From an uncultured Chloroflexota bacterium (GTDB taxonomy: Bacteria; Chloroflexota; Dehalococcoidia; Lucifugimonadales; UBA1127), in assembly GCA_913045315.1 (NCBI GenBank), contig CAJWQJ010000003.1, positions 1 to 64,000 on the forward strand: a stretch of 64,000 bases of DNA, read 5' to 3'. Below are positions 1 through 8,609 of the stretch, piece after piece. The notes under the pieces are model-generated. The model made no database searches. It was given only the letters and a program-made list of their open reading frames with translations, and was not told the origin of the DNA. Position 1 is the stretch's first letter. Each line of letters starts with the position of its first letter. Made by a program: the position numbers and the translations under genes.

Positions 1-48
1 TCAGAGGATGAGTACGTAGAGCTACTTGTGGAAGATGTATTTGAATAG
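1..48 (+). CDS. 3' end of an unidentified protein (partial)
   Basis: Frame 1 is open from the window edge to a TAG at 46-48 and encodes the acidic tail SEDEYVELLVEDVFE. It converges on the minus-strand gene that ends at 50, leaving one base between them, which suits two genes ending tail to tail. Fifteen residues are too few to name a family. Confidence 0.4.
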   Translation, partial: SEDEYVELLVEDVFE

Positions 49-49
49 A

Positions 50-520
50 TTATTCGGAGTTATCATTTTCTGATTCTTCCTCAGGAATATTTATGGAAGT
101 AATGTTTTCTTTACATTTAGATAACAAGTATGAATTGCTAGGAACATATCCAAAGCTAACTATTGATGAGTCTTGCTTCAAAAGTTGAATTGAACAGTAA
201 CCTAAAGTTTGCCCGAAAATTCCTGGAGAAATTTTCATGTTAGTAAATTCTTCATAGACGTGTTCCTCTATTTGAGGTCCTCGTTTAATTATCAACCCAC
301 TATCGGTAACAATGTAAGATATGGCTCTATAACTTATATATCTTGGTAAAATTACAATTCCAGCTAATATAAGAGGTAATCCAATAAATGTTATCTGATC
401 GATATATACGGATAGTACAGCTAATACTGCCCAAGGAGCTGTGTGTAGACCCCATGACCATTGAGATTGTTTAATGATTACTGCATTTTCGGGAATCTCA
501 AAATTTTCTTTATTTGTCAT
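50..520 (-). CDS. PH-domain (bPH2/YdbS-like) membrane protein
   Basis: Small 156-residue protein. Two adjacent hydrophobic segments (about residues 28-42 and 44-60) are followed by a domain containing the stretch YIVTDSGLIIKRG, typical of bacterial PH-like (bPH2) domains. An acidic tail (EEESENDNSE) closes the protein. Proteins of this build are membrane proteins of mostly unknown role. Its start overlaps the end of the PlsY-like gene by 11 bases, so the two are probably translated together. Family assignment is by pattern only. Confidence 0.6.
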   Translation of the reverse strand: MTNKENFEIPENAVIIKQSQWSWGLHTAPWAVLAVLSVYIDQITFIGLPLILAGIVILPRYISYRAISYIVTDSGLIIKRGPQIEEHVYEEFTNMKISPGIFGQTLGYCSIQLLKQDSSIVSFGYVPSNSYLLSKCKENITSINIPEEESENDNSE

Positions 521-1187
521 AATTTGGATGTTCCTTTATTAAGTTTGTGCTTAAAATGCTGTCGGGTAAATGCATTGAATTTTTTCTTTGCTTGTGGCCA
601 TACATGCCATGGAATAAAACTAACAAACCCAGGCAGTTAAGTCCAATTATCATCCAAAAAGTCTCTGGGTAAATTATTACTGAACCAATAAGTAAACTGT
701 ATGCTGAAAAACCACCCCATAATGAAGCATGTTTTTTCTTTAAACGTGAAATTGCTGCGATAGAAGCTCCAATACACATTATTGGAAATCCTATAGCAGG
801 TAGTGAAGCTATTGCTATTCCAATAAGAGTTGATAATCCATCTCCACCTTTAAAATGGGTAAAGATTGAACGCCAATGCCCGAACAATGATGCAAGACCG
901 GGCAACAAAATCATTTCATTGTTGATTCCTAATTTTTGTGCAGTAATAATAGTTAATATTCCCTTTGCTACGTCACCATAACCAACAATTACACCTGACT
1001 TTTTTCCTACATTGCGAAATACATTTGCTGCTCCTGGTAAACCGGTGCCAGTTACAAATATATCAAATCCTTGCTGCTTGCTTACAAGCATAGCTATAGG
1101 TATAGAACCAATTAAGTATCCTAGTAAGACAGCAATCAGCAAATTTGAAATATTGGAATGTGGGAGTGTGGTGATTATTTCATTCAT
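510..1187 (-). CDS. PlsY-like glycerol-3-phosphate acyltransferase family protein
   Basis: Multi-pass membrane protein of about 225 residues resembling PlsY, which moves an acyl group from acyl-phosphate to glycerol-3-phosphate in phospholipid synthesis. Visible landmarks are the N-terminal LLGYLIGSIPIAMLVSK, the motif-1 region GTGLPGAANVFRNVGKKSG, GDVAKG, and the motif-3 region GHWRSIFTHFKGGDG. Compared with the usual SGNxGATN and GGKG signatures, motif 1 has Leu in place of Asn and motif 3 has Asp in place of Lys, so the substrate may differ. The ATG at 1187 is preferred over the GTG at 1193 because the AAGAG Shine-Dalgarno sequence lies five bases before it. It sits between an MFS gene and the PH-domain gene on the same strand. 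Confidence 0.65.
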   Translation of the reverse strand: MNEIITTLPHSNISNLLIAVLLGYLIGSIPIAMLVSKQQGFDIFVTGTGLPGAANVFRNVGKKSGVIVGYGDVAKGILTIITAQKLGINNEMILLPGLASLFGHWRSIFTHFKGGDGLSTLIGIAIASLPAIGFPIMCIGASIAAISRLKKKHASLWGGFSAYSLLIGSVIIYPETFWMIIGLNCLGLLVLFHGMYGHKQRKNSMHLPDSILSTNLIKEHPNYDK

Positions 1188-1249
1188 TAGCACTCTTAGG
1201 TATAAATAGAACTGCTTACAGTTTACTTTGTGTGTATTTCACGGTCAAA

Positions 1250-2533
1250 TTAAGCTGGTTTTGGTTGAGGGGATTTTGCTAAGTACATAAATATACAACC
1301 AATAATTAATGCAATGATAAATATTATAAATGCAGATGTGTAACTTCCAGATTGATCATAAATCCAACCTGCAAATATTGGACCTAGAACAGTTGTAGGC
1401 ATTTGAAAGAGTTGGAAAAATCCTCTAATCGTGGCGTAATTATCGCGTCCATAATAATCGCCTACGATAGCCCAGAATAGTGGAATAGCGCCACCATAGG
1501 CTATTCCATAAATAATTACAAAAAGCCAGAGTTCTGGCATTGAGTCAACTCCTGCAAGAATATATATCCCAATAGCTTGCATTATATAGGTAATTATTAG
1601 AACCCAACGCTTATCATAAAAATCACCAAGCCAGCCGAAAATTAATCTCCCAACCAAACTAATTGTTACCATAGACCCTAGTGCACTACTTGCTATTGTC
1701 AGAGAAATGTCACGAACTTCAGTCAAATAAATTACTTGGTGAATGACCACAGATGTCATGGCTAACGCTCGAGCAGAAGATGATATTACTAACATCCAGA
1801 ATGCAAAAGTTTTAAGGCTTTCTATAGAACCAAATTCATAAATAATGGTTGTTTTCTTGTCTTTTATTTCATTTTCAATTTCCGTTGAAGCTATCCCGTC
1901 AGGAAGCCATCCATAAGGTTCAGGTTTATGTCTTAATAAAAGTGAAAATGGAATAACAATTAAAAAGATACCTATACCTGCAACAAATGCTGTAGTCCTC
2001 CATCCCAAAGCATCCATGATGATTCCAAGAAGCATTACAGTTATCCCACTTGCTCCTGCCCCTAGAGAAAAAAGAGCAAATGCACGGGAACGTTTTTTAT
2101 TGAACCATGCATTTACAGAGGCCATGCTTGCATGACCAAACCCGGTGTTGTAACCAATAGACATCCAGCCTGCATAAAGAAGTAAAAAGATTGTATAAGG
2201 ATTAAGCGTGATGGAACCTATAGAAACTTCTTGAACTTGGCTCATTGCGAAAAAACCAGTTCCAGCAATTACTGCTCCAATAATCGCAAGTTTTCTTGGG
2301 CCATATTTATCAACAAGCTTTCCAACAATTGGCCCTTCGAGTCCACCTTCTAATCGTGAGAGAGATATTACAAGTGCACCGGAAGCAGTACTCCAACCAA
2401 ATTCATCTCTTAGTGCTTTAAAAAAGATAGGAAACCCGTAGAACCAAACTCCTGCACCGTAAGCATTTATTGCTGCTGCAGCAAAGACAATGTACCAACC
2501 AAAGAATATTTTAGGAAAGGTTATTTTTTTCAA
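1250..2533 (-). CDS. MFS transporter, OFA/monocarboxylate-type
   Basis: A 427-residue protein with about twelve hydrophobic segments in two halves joined by a charged central loop (about residues 210-235). The first inter-helix loop has the MFS signature GKLVDKYGPRKL (about residues 71-82), and the matching loop in the second half is GWLGDFYDKRW. The N-terminal FFGWYIVFAAA and overall layout resemble oxalate:formate antiporter or monocarboxylate-type transporters common in marine Chloroflexota. The substrate cannot be read from the sequence. It is divergent from the IMPase-family gene and the two promoters interleave. Confidence 0.8.
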   Translation of the reverse strand: MKKITFPKIFFGWYIVFAAAAINAYGAGVWFYGFPIFFKALRDEFGWSTASGALVISLSRLEGGLEGPIVGKLVDKYGPRKLAIIGAVIAGTGFFAMSQVQEVSIGSITLNPYTIFLLLYAGWMSIGYNTGFGHASMASVNAWFNKKRSRAFALFSLGAGASGITVMLLGIIMDALGWRTTAFVAGIGIFLIVIPFSLLLRHKPEPYGWLPDGIASTEIENEIKDKKTTIIYEFGSIESLKTFAFWMLVISSSARALAMTSVVIHQVIYLTEVRDISLTIASSALGSMVTISLVGRLIFGWLGDFYDKRWVLIITYIMQAIGIYILAGVDSMPELWLFVIIYGIAYGGAIPLFWAIVGDYYGRDNYATIRGFFQLFQMPTTVLGPIFAGWIYDQSGSYTSAFIIFIIALIIGCIFMYLAKSPQPKPA

Positions 2534-2561
2534 ATTCTTTTCATATTTGTTATAAGATTGA

Positions 2562-2596
2562 TTGGAGTAGTATATTCTTATTTATATAATTTTCAA
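2562..2596. promoter_or_regulatory. interleaved divergent promoters (MFS / phosphatase)
   Basis: On the plus strand TTGGAG (2562-2567) and TATAAT (2585-2590) are 17 bases apart and point to the phosphatase gene. On the minus strand TTGAAA (2591-2596) and TATACT (2569-2574) are 16 bases apart and point to the MFS gene. The two promoters occupy the same 35 bases, so RNA polymerase should not be able to bind both at once. Both are matches to sigma70 consensus only. Confidence 0.45.
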
Positions 2597-2651
2597 ACTC
2601 AAAATTATATTATTGTTATGGTGTGGTACGATCTACTTGGGGGTAATATTA

Positions 2652-3566
2652 ATGGGCCTTGACCAGAGAGAATTAAAAGAACTTTCTTCGAGTGCTACTG
2701 ATATGGCATGGAATGCTGGAAAAGTTTTGCTGAAAAGATTTCGTGGTCCATTGAATGTGCAGGATAAAAGCACATCAAAAAGAGTTGATCCTGTAACAGA
2801 ATTAGATAATGAGGTTGAAGATTTAATCGTTAAAACAATTAAAACAAAATTTCCTGATCATGGAGTTATAGGTGAAGAGGGTACTATTGTTGAATCTAAA
2901 AACAGTGATCTTGTCTGGATAATAGACCCTCTTGACGGGACCTTAAACTATGCGAATGGGATTCCGATTTTTGCATCTTCTATAGCTCTTTGTGAAAAAG
3001 GGATTCCTGTGGTTGGGGCAATATATGTTCCTTGGATAAATGAACTAGGAAGAGTTTTTTTTGCATATAAAGGTGGCGGGGCTTGGGTTGATGAAACTCG
3101 ACTTAGTGTTTCTTCAGAAAAATCACTTCATAAGGGAAGAGTTTCAGTACTATCAGGTTTTGCTAATAGTGGATTCAGAATAAAACCGGAGTTTCGTGGT
3201 GAAATTGGTGAACCGAGGGCTATAGGTAGCATAGCATATGAAATGGGGTTAACTTCTGAAGGCATCTATCAATATGTATTTTTTTCATCACCAAAATCGT
3301 GGGATGTAGCAGCTGGAATTATTCTAGTAGAGGAGGCTGGTGGAACAAATATCATATGGAATAAAGATAAAAGAATGTGGGAGTCATTCATATCATTCAC
3401 AATAAGTAGAGATAATGACCTCTTTTCATTATTTCGAAATTGGCAACTTCCCCTACTCTCTGGTAGTTCGATGCTTGTTGAAGAATTTATGAATGTTGTC
3501 TATTTACCAAAAAAAAGATTTGATTTCACTAGTAGTATTAAGAATTATTTTAGTTTATCCAAATAG
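2652..3566 (+). CDS. inositol monophosphatase family phosphatase
   Basis: Mg2+-dependent phosphatase of the IMPase/FBPase fold, about 304 residues. The metal-site motifs are in order: GEEGT (about residue 75), IDPLDGTLNYANG (about residue 98) and WDVAAGIILVEEAGG near residue 220. Family members act on inositol phosphates, histidinol phosphate, PAP or fructose bisphosphate, and nothing visible decides between them. The C-terminus extends about 35 residues past the usual end. The ATG at 2652 follows a GGGGG Shine-Dalgarno sequence by eight bases; the in-frame ATG at 2613 has no such site. pyrD follows 13 bases downstream. Confidence 0.8.
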   Translation: MGLDQRELKELSSSATDMAWNAGKVLLKRFRGPLNVQDKSTSKRVDPVTELDNEVEDLIVKTIKTKFPDHGVIGEEGTIVESKNSDLVWIIDPLDGTLNYANGIPIFASSIALCEKGIPVVGAIYVPWINELGRVFFAYKGGGAWVDETRLSVSSEKSLHKGRVSVLSGFANSGFRIKPEFRGEIGEPRAIGSIAYEMGLTSEGIYQYVFFSSPKSWDVAAGIILVEEAGGTNIIWNKDKRMWESFISFTISRDNDLFSLFRNWQLPLLSGSSMLVEEFMNVVYLPKKRFDFTSSIKNYFSLSK

Positions 3567-3579
3567 AGGAATTTTAATA

Positions 3580-4509
3580 TTGGCAAATTTTCCGAAAAAA
3601 ATTTTTATTACCGATAACCTAATATTAAAAAATCCTGTTATTGTTGCTTCGGGAACATTTGGATTTGATGGATATGGTTCTGGAATAGTTAATAAATTTA
3701 ATTTCTCATCACTTGGGGCTATAGTTATGAAAAGTACGACTTTGCTTCCAAGAGTTGGAAATCCTACTCCAAGATTTTATCATGGAAAACACTGGACTCT
3801 GAATTCCATTGGTATTGAAAATCCAGGAATAGATTCAATTATAGAAAACTATCTTCCTTCTTGGAAAGATTGGGATGTTTCGGTAATTCTTAGCATTGCT
3901 GGAGAATCTATAGATGAATATTTACAAATGGCAACTAAACTGAAAGTGCATACAGGGATATGTGCTTTGGAGTTAAATGTAAGTTGTCCTAATGTTGAGA
4001 ATGGTATGGAAATCGGACAAGACCCAATAATGACAAAAAAACTTGTGGAATCTATAAAGAAAGAAATTGAATTACCAATTATCGTAAAATTATCACCTAA
4101 TGTTACCGATATAAGACCTATAGCAATAGCTGCAGAAGAAGGAGGAGCAAATGCTCTTTCTTTAACAAATACACTTTATGGTATGACCTTAAATAAGGAA
4201 ACTCACAAATCGGTTCTTGGAACAATTGGAGGAGGAGTTTCCGGTTTCGCACTTAAACCCGTTGCTTTATCGATGGTTTGGAAGGCTTTTCAAGTAGTAG
4301 ATATACCTATAATTGGAGTTGGAGGAATATCAAATATCCATGATGCGTTAGAATATATGAATGCTGGAGCTACTGCTTTTCAAATAGGAGTTGCAAATTA
4401 TGCTAATCCTAGACTTCCACTTGATATATTAAGAGACCTTAATGCCTATTGTAATAAGCATAAAATAACTGACTATCATTTTCTTACTGGTATTAGCCAC
4501 AATATGTAG
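3580..4509 (+). CDS. pyrD: dihydroorotate dehydrogenase, class 1
   Basis: FMN enzyme that oxidises dihydroorotate to orotate in pyrimidine synthesis; 309 residues. Visible signatures: NPVIVASGTFGFDGYGSG near the N-terminus, LNVSCPNVENG with the catalytic Cys that marks class 1 (class 2 has Ser), GGGVSGFALKP, and GVGGISNIHDALEYMNAGA for FMN phosphate binding. Sequence style is closest to class 1B, which normally works with a PyrK electron-transfer subunit, but no pyrK is in this window. The TTG at 3580 is chosen because AGAGGA lies nine bases before it and the product then begins at the usual place. It is far from the pyr operon at 46-53 kb. Confidence 0.88.
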   Translation: MANFPKKIFITDNLILKNPVIVASGTFGFDGYGSGIVNKFNFSSLGAIVMKSTTLLPRVGNPTPRFYHGKHWTLNSIGIENPGIDSIIENYLPSWKDWDVSVILSIAGESIDEYLQMATKLKVHTGICALELNVSCPNVENGMEIGQDPIMTKKLVESIKKEIELPIIVKLSPNVTDIRPIAIAAEEGGANALSLTNTLYGMTLNKETHKSVLGTIGGGVSGFALKPVALSMVWKAFQVVDIPIIGVGGISNIHDALEYMNAGATAFQIGVANYANPRLPLDILRDLNAYCNKHKITDYHFLTGISHNM

Positions 4510-4512
4510 GGA

Positions 4513-4563
4513 TTACTTTACTTCAACACATACACTATAGTATATTTACCTGTGGTAAAGTAA
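4513..4563 (+). promoter_or_regulatory. infC leader: promoter and 9-bp inverted repeat
   Basis: TTACTTTAC (4513-4521) and its exact inverse GTAAAGTAA (4555-4563) are separated by 33 bases between pyrD and infC. Inside this span TTTACT (4517-4522) and TATATT (4541-4546), 18 bases apart, form a plausible promoter with a start near 4553. The repeat arms therefore bracket the promoter, which fits an operator better than an RNA hairpin if this promoter is the one used. Consensus matching only. Confidence 0.4.
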
Positions 4564-4590
4564 ATATCGTGTTTATGGAGAGTGTCTGGT

Positions 4591-5190
4591 ATTCCAATAA
4601 AAGAATACAAAATAAATGAACAGATTCGTTCTAGGGAAGTATTTCTTATAGATGAACGTGGCGAACAAATTGGAGTTCGTCCTACAAATCAAGCTATTGA
4701 ACTTTCGATGGACCGTGGTTATGATCTTGTGGAAGTTGCTCCTCAGGCTAATCCGCCTGTGTGTCGAATGATGGATTACGGTCAGTTTAGATACTCTCAA
4801 AGTAAAAAAGAACGTGAAGCTCGCAAAGTACAGAGAGTTAGTGCACTACGAGAGGTTCGATTCCGAACCAGAATAGCTGACCATGATAAAGAATCAAAAA
4901 TTCGCCAAGTTAAAAATTTTCTTGGTGAAGGGAGTAAAGTTAAGCTAACAGTTATGTTTCGAGGAAGAGAGATAGCGAGACCTGATAGAGGTGTCTCATT
5001 GTTGAGAAGTGTAGCTGAAGAGGTTAAAGATTATGCAAAGGTTGATTCCCCTCCATCTATGGAAGGCAGAAGAATCAATGTAGTATTATCTCCCGTTTCT
5101 GCAAAGAGTAAGACAAACAAAACGGCACATGAAGTGCCTTCAAAGGAGTCTGATGAAGGCGAAGAAAAAAACGAAGATGAAAACCCATAA
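4591..5190 (+). CDS. infC: translation initiation factor IF-3
   Basis: IF3 binds the 30S subunit and checks start-codon and initiator-tRNA pairing. The product has the two IF3 domains: IKEYKINEQIR through PPVCRMMDYGQFRY, then the C-domain from about LREVRFRTRIADHD to the end, followed by an acidic, lysine-rich tail. No ATG lies at the right place. The nearest normal start, GTG at 4582, is one base after GGAG and unlikely to be used; an ATT at 4591 lies ten bases after GGAG and begins just before the conserved IKEY. An AUU start is how E. coli infC controls itself, so I favour ATT, with GTG 4582 as alternative. It overlaps rpmI by 14 bases. Confidence 0.85.
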   Translation: MPIKEYKINEQIRSREVFLIDERGEQIGVRPTNQAIELSMDRGYDLVEVAPQANPPVCRMMDYGQFRYSQSKKEREARKVQRVSALREVRFRTRIADHDKESKIRQVKNFLGEGSKVKLTVMFRGREIARPDRGVSLLRSVAEEVKDYAKVDSPPSMEGRRINVVLSPVSAKSKTNKTAHEVPSKESDEGEEKNEDENP

Positions 5191-5368
5191 AGCCGCCGCT
5201 TCTCGTTTCTATATCACTGGAAGTGGTAAGCTTATGAGACTTCATGCTGGTAGAAGTCATTTTCGAAGAAGAAAAACTGCTGCTGTAAAACGTTCTTTTG
5301 GACAAAAGGAACACTTAACATCTGGAGATGCTAAAAGAATTAGTGCGTTAATACCCTACGCTAGGTAG
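5177..5368 (+). CDS. rpmI: 50S ribosomal protein L35
   Basis: A 63-residue basic protein with the L35 signatures MKTHKAAASRFYITGSGK and HAGRSHFRRRK. The family start MKTH is at 5177; upstream in-frame starts would add an unrelated acidic stretch that is really the infC tail in another frame. The start lies inside the last codons of infC, pointing to translational coupling in the standard infC-rpmI-rplT order. Confidence 0.93.
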   Translation: MKTHKAAASRFYITGSGKLMRLHAGRSHFRRRKTAAVKRSFGQKEHLTSGDAKRISALIPYAR

Positions 5369-5403
5369 GACTCTGAAATCAAATATAAAAGGACAATATT
5401 TTT

Positions 5404-5763
5404 ATGACACGAGCAACTAACGCTGTTGCGACTAGAAAACGAAGAAAAAAAATTCTTAATGCGGCTAAAGGTCATTATAGCGTACGAAGTAGACATTTTC
5501 GAAGAGCCAATGAATCGGTTATGCATGCAATGAGATACTCTTATATACATAGGAAGGATCGTAAAGGTGATTTTAGACGCCTTTGGATTACTCGAATAGG
5601 TGCTGCATGCAGAGAAAATGGAATTAACTACAGTCAATTTATAAATGGAATCTTGAAGGCTGGGATACAGCTAGACAGGAAAATACTTGCTGACTTAGCA
5701 GTTAGTGATCCAAAATCATTTTCTATAATTGTTGATAGAGCTAAAGTTGCGTTGGCAGCTTAA
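5404..5763 (+). CDS. rplT: 50S ribosomal protein L20
   Basis: A 119-residue protein of normal L20 length, with [17 protein letters not shown] at the N-terminus, [18 protein letters not shown], and [14 protein letters not shown] in the globular C-terminal part. L20 is an early 23S rRNA binding protein and in several bacteria represses its own operon by binding the infC/rpmI leader. It is the last gene of the operon. The 66 bases between it and the convergent ctaB hold no clear terminator hairpin. Confidence 0.95.
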   Translation: MTRATNAVATRKRRKKILNAAKGHYSVRSRHFRRANESVMHAMRYSYIHRKDRKGDFRRLWITRIGAACRENGINYSQFINGILKAGIQLDRKILADLAVSDPKSFSIIVDRAKVALAA

Positions 5764-5829
5764 ATAACTCATTCTCCATCCAGTAATTTTATTCTATTCT
5801 CTTAGTTGTTAAATTCTCAGTATATTCTC

Positions 5830-6693
5830 TTATGTTGTAGATTCGATCATGATTATACTGAAAAGAATTGCCAAATAGGCCATTGAGTATATGTAGGTTT
5901 CCAGAATTGCTCTGTGGGTTTTCGATATTACTAATCTAATTGCAGAAACTAAGAATAAAATGCCTAAGAGTCCTGAGCCTATTAAATAGAATAGACCTAA
6001 TTGTTCACTTGCCATGGTAAACAAAGAAGTTATTGTCACTAAGACTATTGTATATAGAAGGATGGATTTTCTAGTGACAGCTTCTCCATATATAACTGGC
6101 AACATTGGAATATTTGCTTCTGCGTAATCTTTTTTAATTAGTAAAGAAAGTGCCCAAAAATGTGGTGGAGTCCAGAAAAATATTATAAGAAAAAGATAGT
6201 ATGCAGATAAGGTCAGGTTTCCAGTAACAGCTGCCCATCCTACTAATGGTGGCATTGCACCAGCTGCACCTCCGATTACAATATTTTGAATGGTACTTCT
6301 TTTCAATAGTTTTGTATAAAGCAAAAGATATAAAACGCTTCCGAGCATAGCAAGTGAAGCTGCGAAAAGATTTGACCCAATCCATATAATTGCAAAGGAG
6401 CAAATAGTTAAAGAAATTCCGAATATGCATGCATTTCTTATTGGGATTCGTCGACTTGATACAGGTCGATTTGCAGTTCTTTTCATTAACAAATCTGAAT
6501 CGCGCTCGAGATAATGATTAAGTGCGCTTGCTCCGCCTGAAGCAAAAGCACCTCCAATTAGTACAGCAGCAATAATATTCCATCCTGGTGCACCTTCAGC
6601 AGCCATGACCATGCCTCCTGCTGCAGTGATTAACAGAAGCAACATTATGGTAGGCTTTGTGAGTGTTATGTAATCCTTTATTATATCAATCAT
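5830..6693 (-). CDS. ctaB: protohaem IX farnesyltransferase (haem O synthase)
   Basis: UbiA-family membrane prenyltransferase, 287 residues, that adds farnesyl to haem B to give haem O, the precursor of haem A for the oxidase encoded upstream. The Asp-rich diphosphate site NHYLERDSDLLMKRT is near residue 60, and hydrophobic segments run through the rest of the protein. It overlaps the end of ctaA by eight bases and is the last gene of the cox/cta operon. Confidence 0.93.
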   Translation of the reverse strand: MIDIIKDYITLTKPTIMLLLLITAAGGMVMAAEGAPGWNIIAAVLIGGAFASGGASALNHYLERDSDLLMKRTANRPVSSRRIPIRNACIFGISLTICSFAIIWIGSNLFAASLAMLGSVLYLLLYTKLLKRSTIQNIVIGGAAGAMPPLVGWAAVTGNLTLSAYYLFLIIFFWTPPHFWALSLLIKKDYAEANIPMLPVIYGEAVTRKSILLYTIVLVTITSLFTMASEQLGLFYLIGSGLLGILFLVSAIRLVISKTHRAILETYIYSMAYLAILFSIIMIESTT

Positions 6694-7597
6694 AATCTAT
6701 TTGTTTTTTATTTGTTCCCGAAAATGCTAATAGCATTATCAAAGAACCCCAAACAGCTGCTGCTATTGCGAGGTGAAGAGATCGGGCAAATGAAGAAAAT
6801 TCTAGCCATGGATTCGCAGCTCCAACAAAAATTTGTATAAATGATAGCACCCCTACTACCATGCTTGCCATACGCAAATCAGTATTTCTACTGGAAGCCC
6901 AAGATTGTCGTGCTGCAAAAAGCACAACAATTATTGTACCACCAGCTATAATTCTATGCGCCATATGAGTCCAGGTTAGAATATTGTCAGGTATTTTGGT
7001 ACTTAGACATAATGGCCAATCTGGACACACAGCAGATGCACCTGAGCCCACGAGGTAGGAACCGGATAAAATAGTTATCATTGTAAGAAATGTGGATATG
7101 TATACTATCCGAAGGACTTTCTTGGATTTGAAATTCTCTTCATTTCCTTCTTTTGTTATACTCCAAACAAATATTAATAATCCAAAAATTGAAAGTGCAA
7201 CAAATAGATGTAGAGTAACTATTTCAGGAGGTAATTCATTTATAACGGTTATAGCACCCAAAATAACTTGGATGATAAGGGCTATAAAGCAAATACGAAG
7301 AGGAATGATGATGTACTTGATATGTCGATATTTTAGATGAGCAATAGTTACTATTATTGAAATAATTAAACCAATAATACTTGCTACGAATCTATGTGCA
7401 TATTCTACAAGTGCATGAAACTCAAATGGTGGAATTATTTGGCCATAACATAGTGGCCAGTCTGGACATCCTAAACCTGATTCTGTAGTTCGCACAACAG
7501 AACCTAATGCAATTAGAAAAAAAGTGATAGTTATGCCGATAGCAAGTAGTTTTTTGTATGGATTTGAGACATTCATATTGCTATTTATTGGATTCAA
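6686..7597 (-). CDS. ctaA: haem A synthase
   Basis: COX15/CtaA membrane enzyme of about 303 residues that oxidises the C8 methyl of haem O to a formyl group. Eight hydrophobic segments form two similar halves. Each half has the Cys/Trp loop seen in this family (GLGCPDWPLCYGQ and SAVCPDWPLCLST) and a haem-ligand His region (EYAHRFVAS and THMAHRIIAG). The TTG start at 7597 follows AAAGG by six bases; an ATG at 7576 is the alternative. ctaB overlaps its end. Confidence 0.93.
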   Translation of the reverse strand: MNPINSNMNVSNPYKKLLAIGITITFFLIALGSVVRTTESGLGCPDWPLCYGQIIPPFEFHALVEYAHRFVASIIGLIISIIVTIAHLKYRHIKYIIIPLRICFIALIIQVILGAITVINELPPEIVTLHLFVALSIFGLLIFVWSITKEGNEENFKSKKVLRIVYISTFLTMITILSGSYLVGSGASAVCPDWPLCLSTKIPDNILTWTHMAHRIIAGGTIIVVLFAARQSWASSRNTDLRMASMVVGVLSFIQIFVGAANPWLEFSSFARSLHLAIAAAVWGSLIMLLAFSGTNKKQIDYD

Positions 7598-7644
7598 GGT
7601 GCACCTTTAAGTTCATTTTTAATACTAGGTAATGTTAAGTATTT

Positions 7645-7953
7645 CTAGAAAGCGCCTAGTATAGCCATCAGAGCAATTGCTATTGAAGTAGCCAGAACAA
7701 GCCCACCAAAGAAGAAAGCAGAAAATAGGTAATGATCCATTTTCAGATGCATATAATAAAAGGCAACAAATGCAAATTTTATTGCACCAGCACCTAGGAA
7801 AATAGCTGCGAAGAGTGATCGCAGCGCCTCTACATAGTAAACACCAACTTCTAGTATTGTTATTACAGTTAGTATGATACCGACAAGTACATATTGTTTT
7901 GCCGTTGGATGATCTGAGTCGTGATGATTATCTAGATGTTCACCAGTGCTCAA
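7645..7953 (-). CDS. coxD: cytochrome c oxidase subunit IV (COX4_pro type)
   Basis: Small 102-residue membrane protein with three hydrophobic segments and the family pattern KFAFVAFYYMHLKMD. The first 18 residues are hydrophilic and rich in His and Asp. Prokaryotic subunit IV stabilises the oxidase and is not catalytic. It sits between coxC and ctaA in the operon, its usual place in caa3-type clusters. The name ctaF is also used. Confidence 0.85.
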   Translation of the reverse strand: MSTGEHLDNHHDSDHPTAKQYVLVGIILTVITILEVGVYYVEALRSLFAAIFLGAGAIKFAFVAFYYMHLKMDHYLFSAFFFGGLVLATSIAIALMAILGAF

Positions 7954-7978
7954 TTTTGTACTCCTCGTTGAATTTTTA

Positions 7979-8599
7979 TTATGAAGATGGCGGCAAACTG
8001 CTTAATAAGTAGATTACCGTAAAAATTACTACCCAAACTATGTCAACAAAATGCCAGTACAAACCAGCCAGTTCTACATTCATACTTTTTTCTGGTGGTA
8101 TGCCTCTCGTATAGCTTACACCTAATAAAGAGAATAACCATATAACACCTAATGCTACGTGGGCACCATGGAAACCTGTAAGTGTAAAGAATGTTGCACC
8201 AAAAAGGTTTGTTTTTGGAGTTAATCCTTCATGGGCGAAATGATAGAATTCAAATACTTGAAATCCCAAGAACGTACTACCTAGGAATGCAGTAGCGAAA
8301 AGCCAAAATCTAGCTGCGCTTGTATTCCCTCTTTGAAAGGCTGCCAAAGATAAAACCATAGCCAAACTACTTGTCAGCAGTATGAAAGTACTTGCACTTG
8401 TTACTGGAATATCAAGGATTTCATGAGGGTACGGGCCGACTATACTCGAATTCCTATAAAGAAGATATGTTGCTATAAATGCTCCAAAGAACAAGCAATC
8501 TGAACCAAGAAACACCCACATTAGGAATTTTCGCATATCAACGCCTAATGTATTTGCGTGATCGGTACTTTCCTGATGTTCTACTTCAATATCCTGCAA
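7979..8599 (-). CDS. coxC: cytochrome c oxidase subunit III
   Basis: A 206-residue membrane protein with five hydrophobic segments, the normal size for the shorter bacterial subunit III. LGSDCLFFGAFIATYLLYR, GFHGAHVALG and GLYWHFVDIVWVVIF are characteristic. Subunit III supports proton uptake and the stability of subunit I. The start is a TTG at 8599 after GAGG. It follows coxA by ten bases. Confidence 0.93.
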   Translation of the reverse strand: MQDIEVEHQESTDHANTLGVDMRKFLMWVFLGSDCLFFGAFIATYLLYRNSSIVGPYPHEILDIPVTSASTFILLTSSLAMVLSLAAFQRGNTSAARFWLFATAFLGSTFLGFQVFEFYHFAHEGLTPKTNLFGATFFTLTGFHGAHVALGVIWLFSLLGVSYTRGIPPEKSMNVELAGLYWHFVDIVWVVIFTVIYLLSSLPPSS

Positions 8600-8609
8600 A
8601 ATTTACCTC

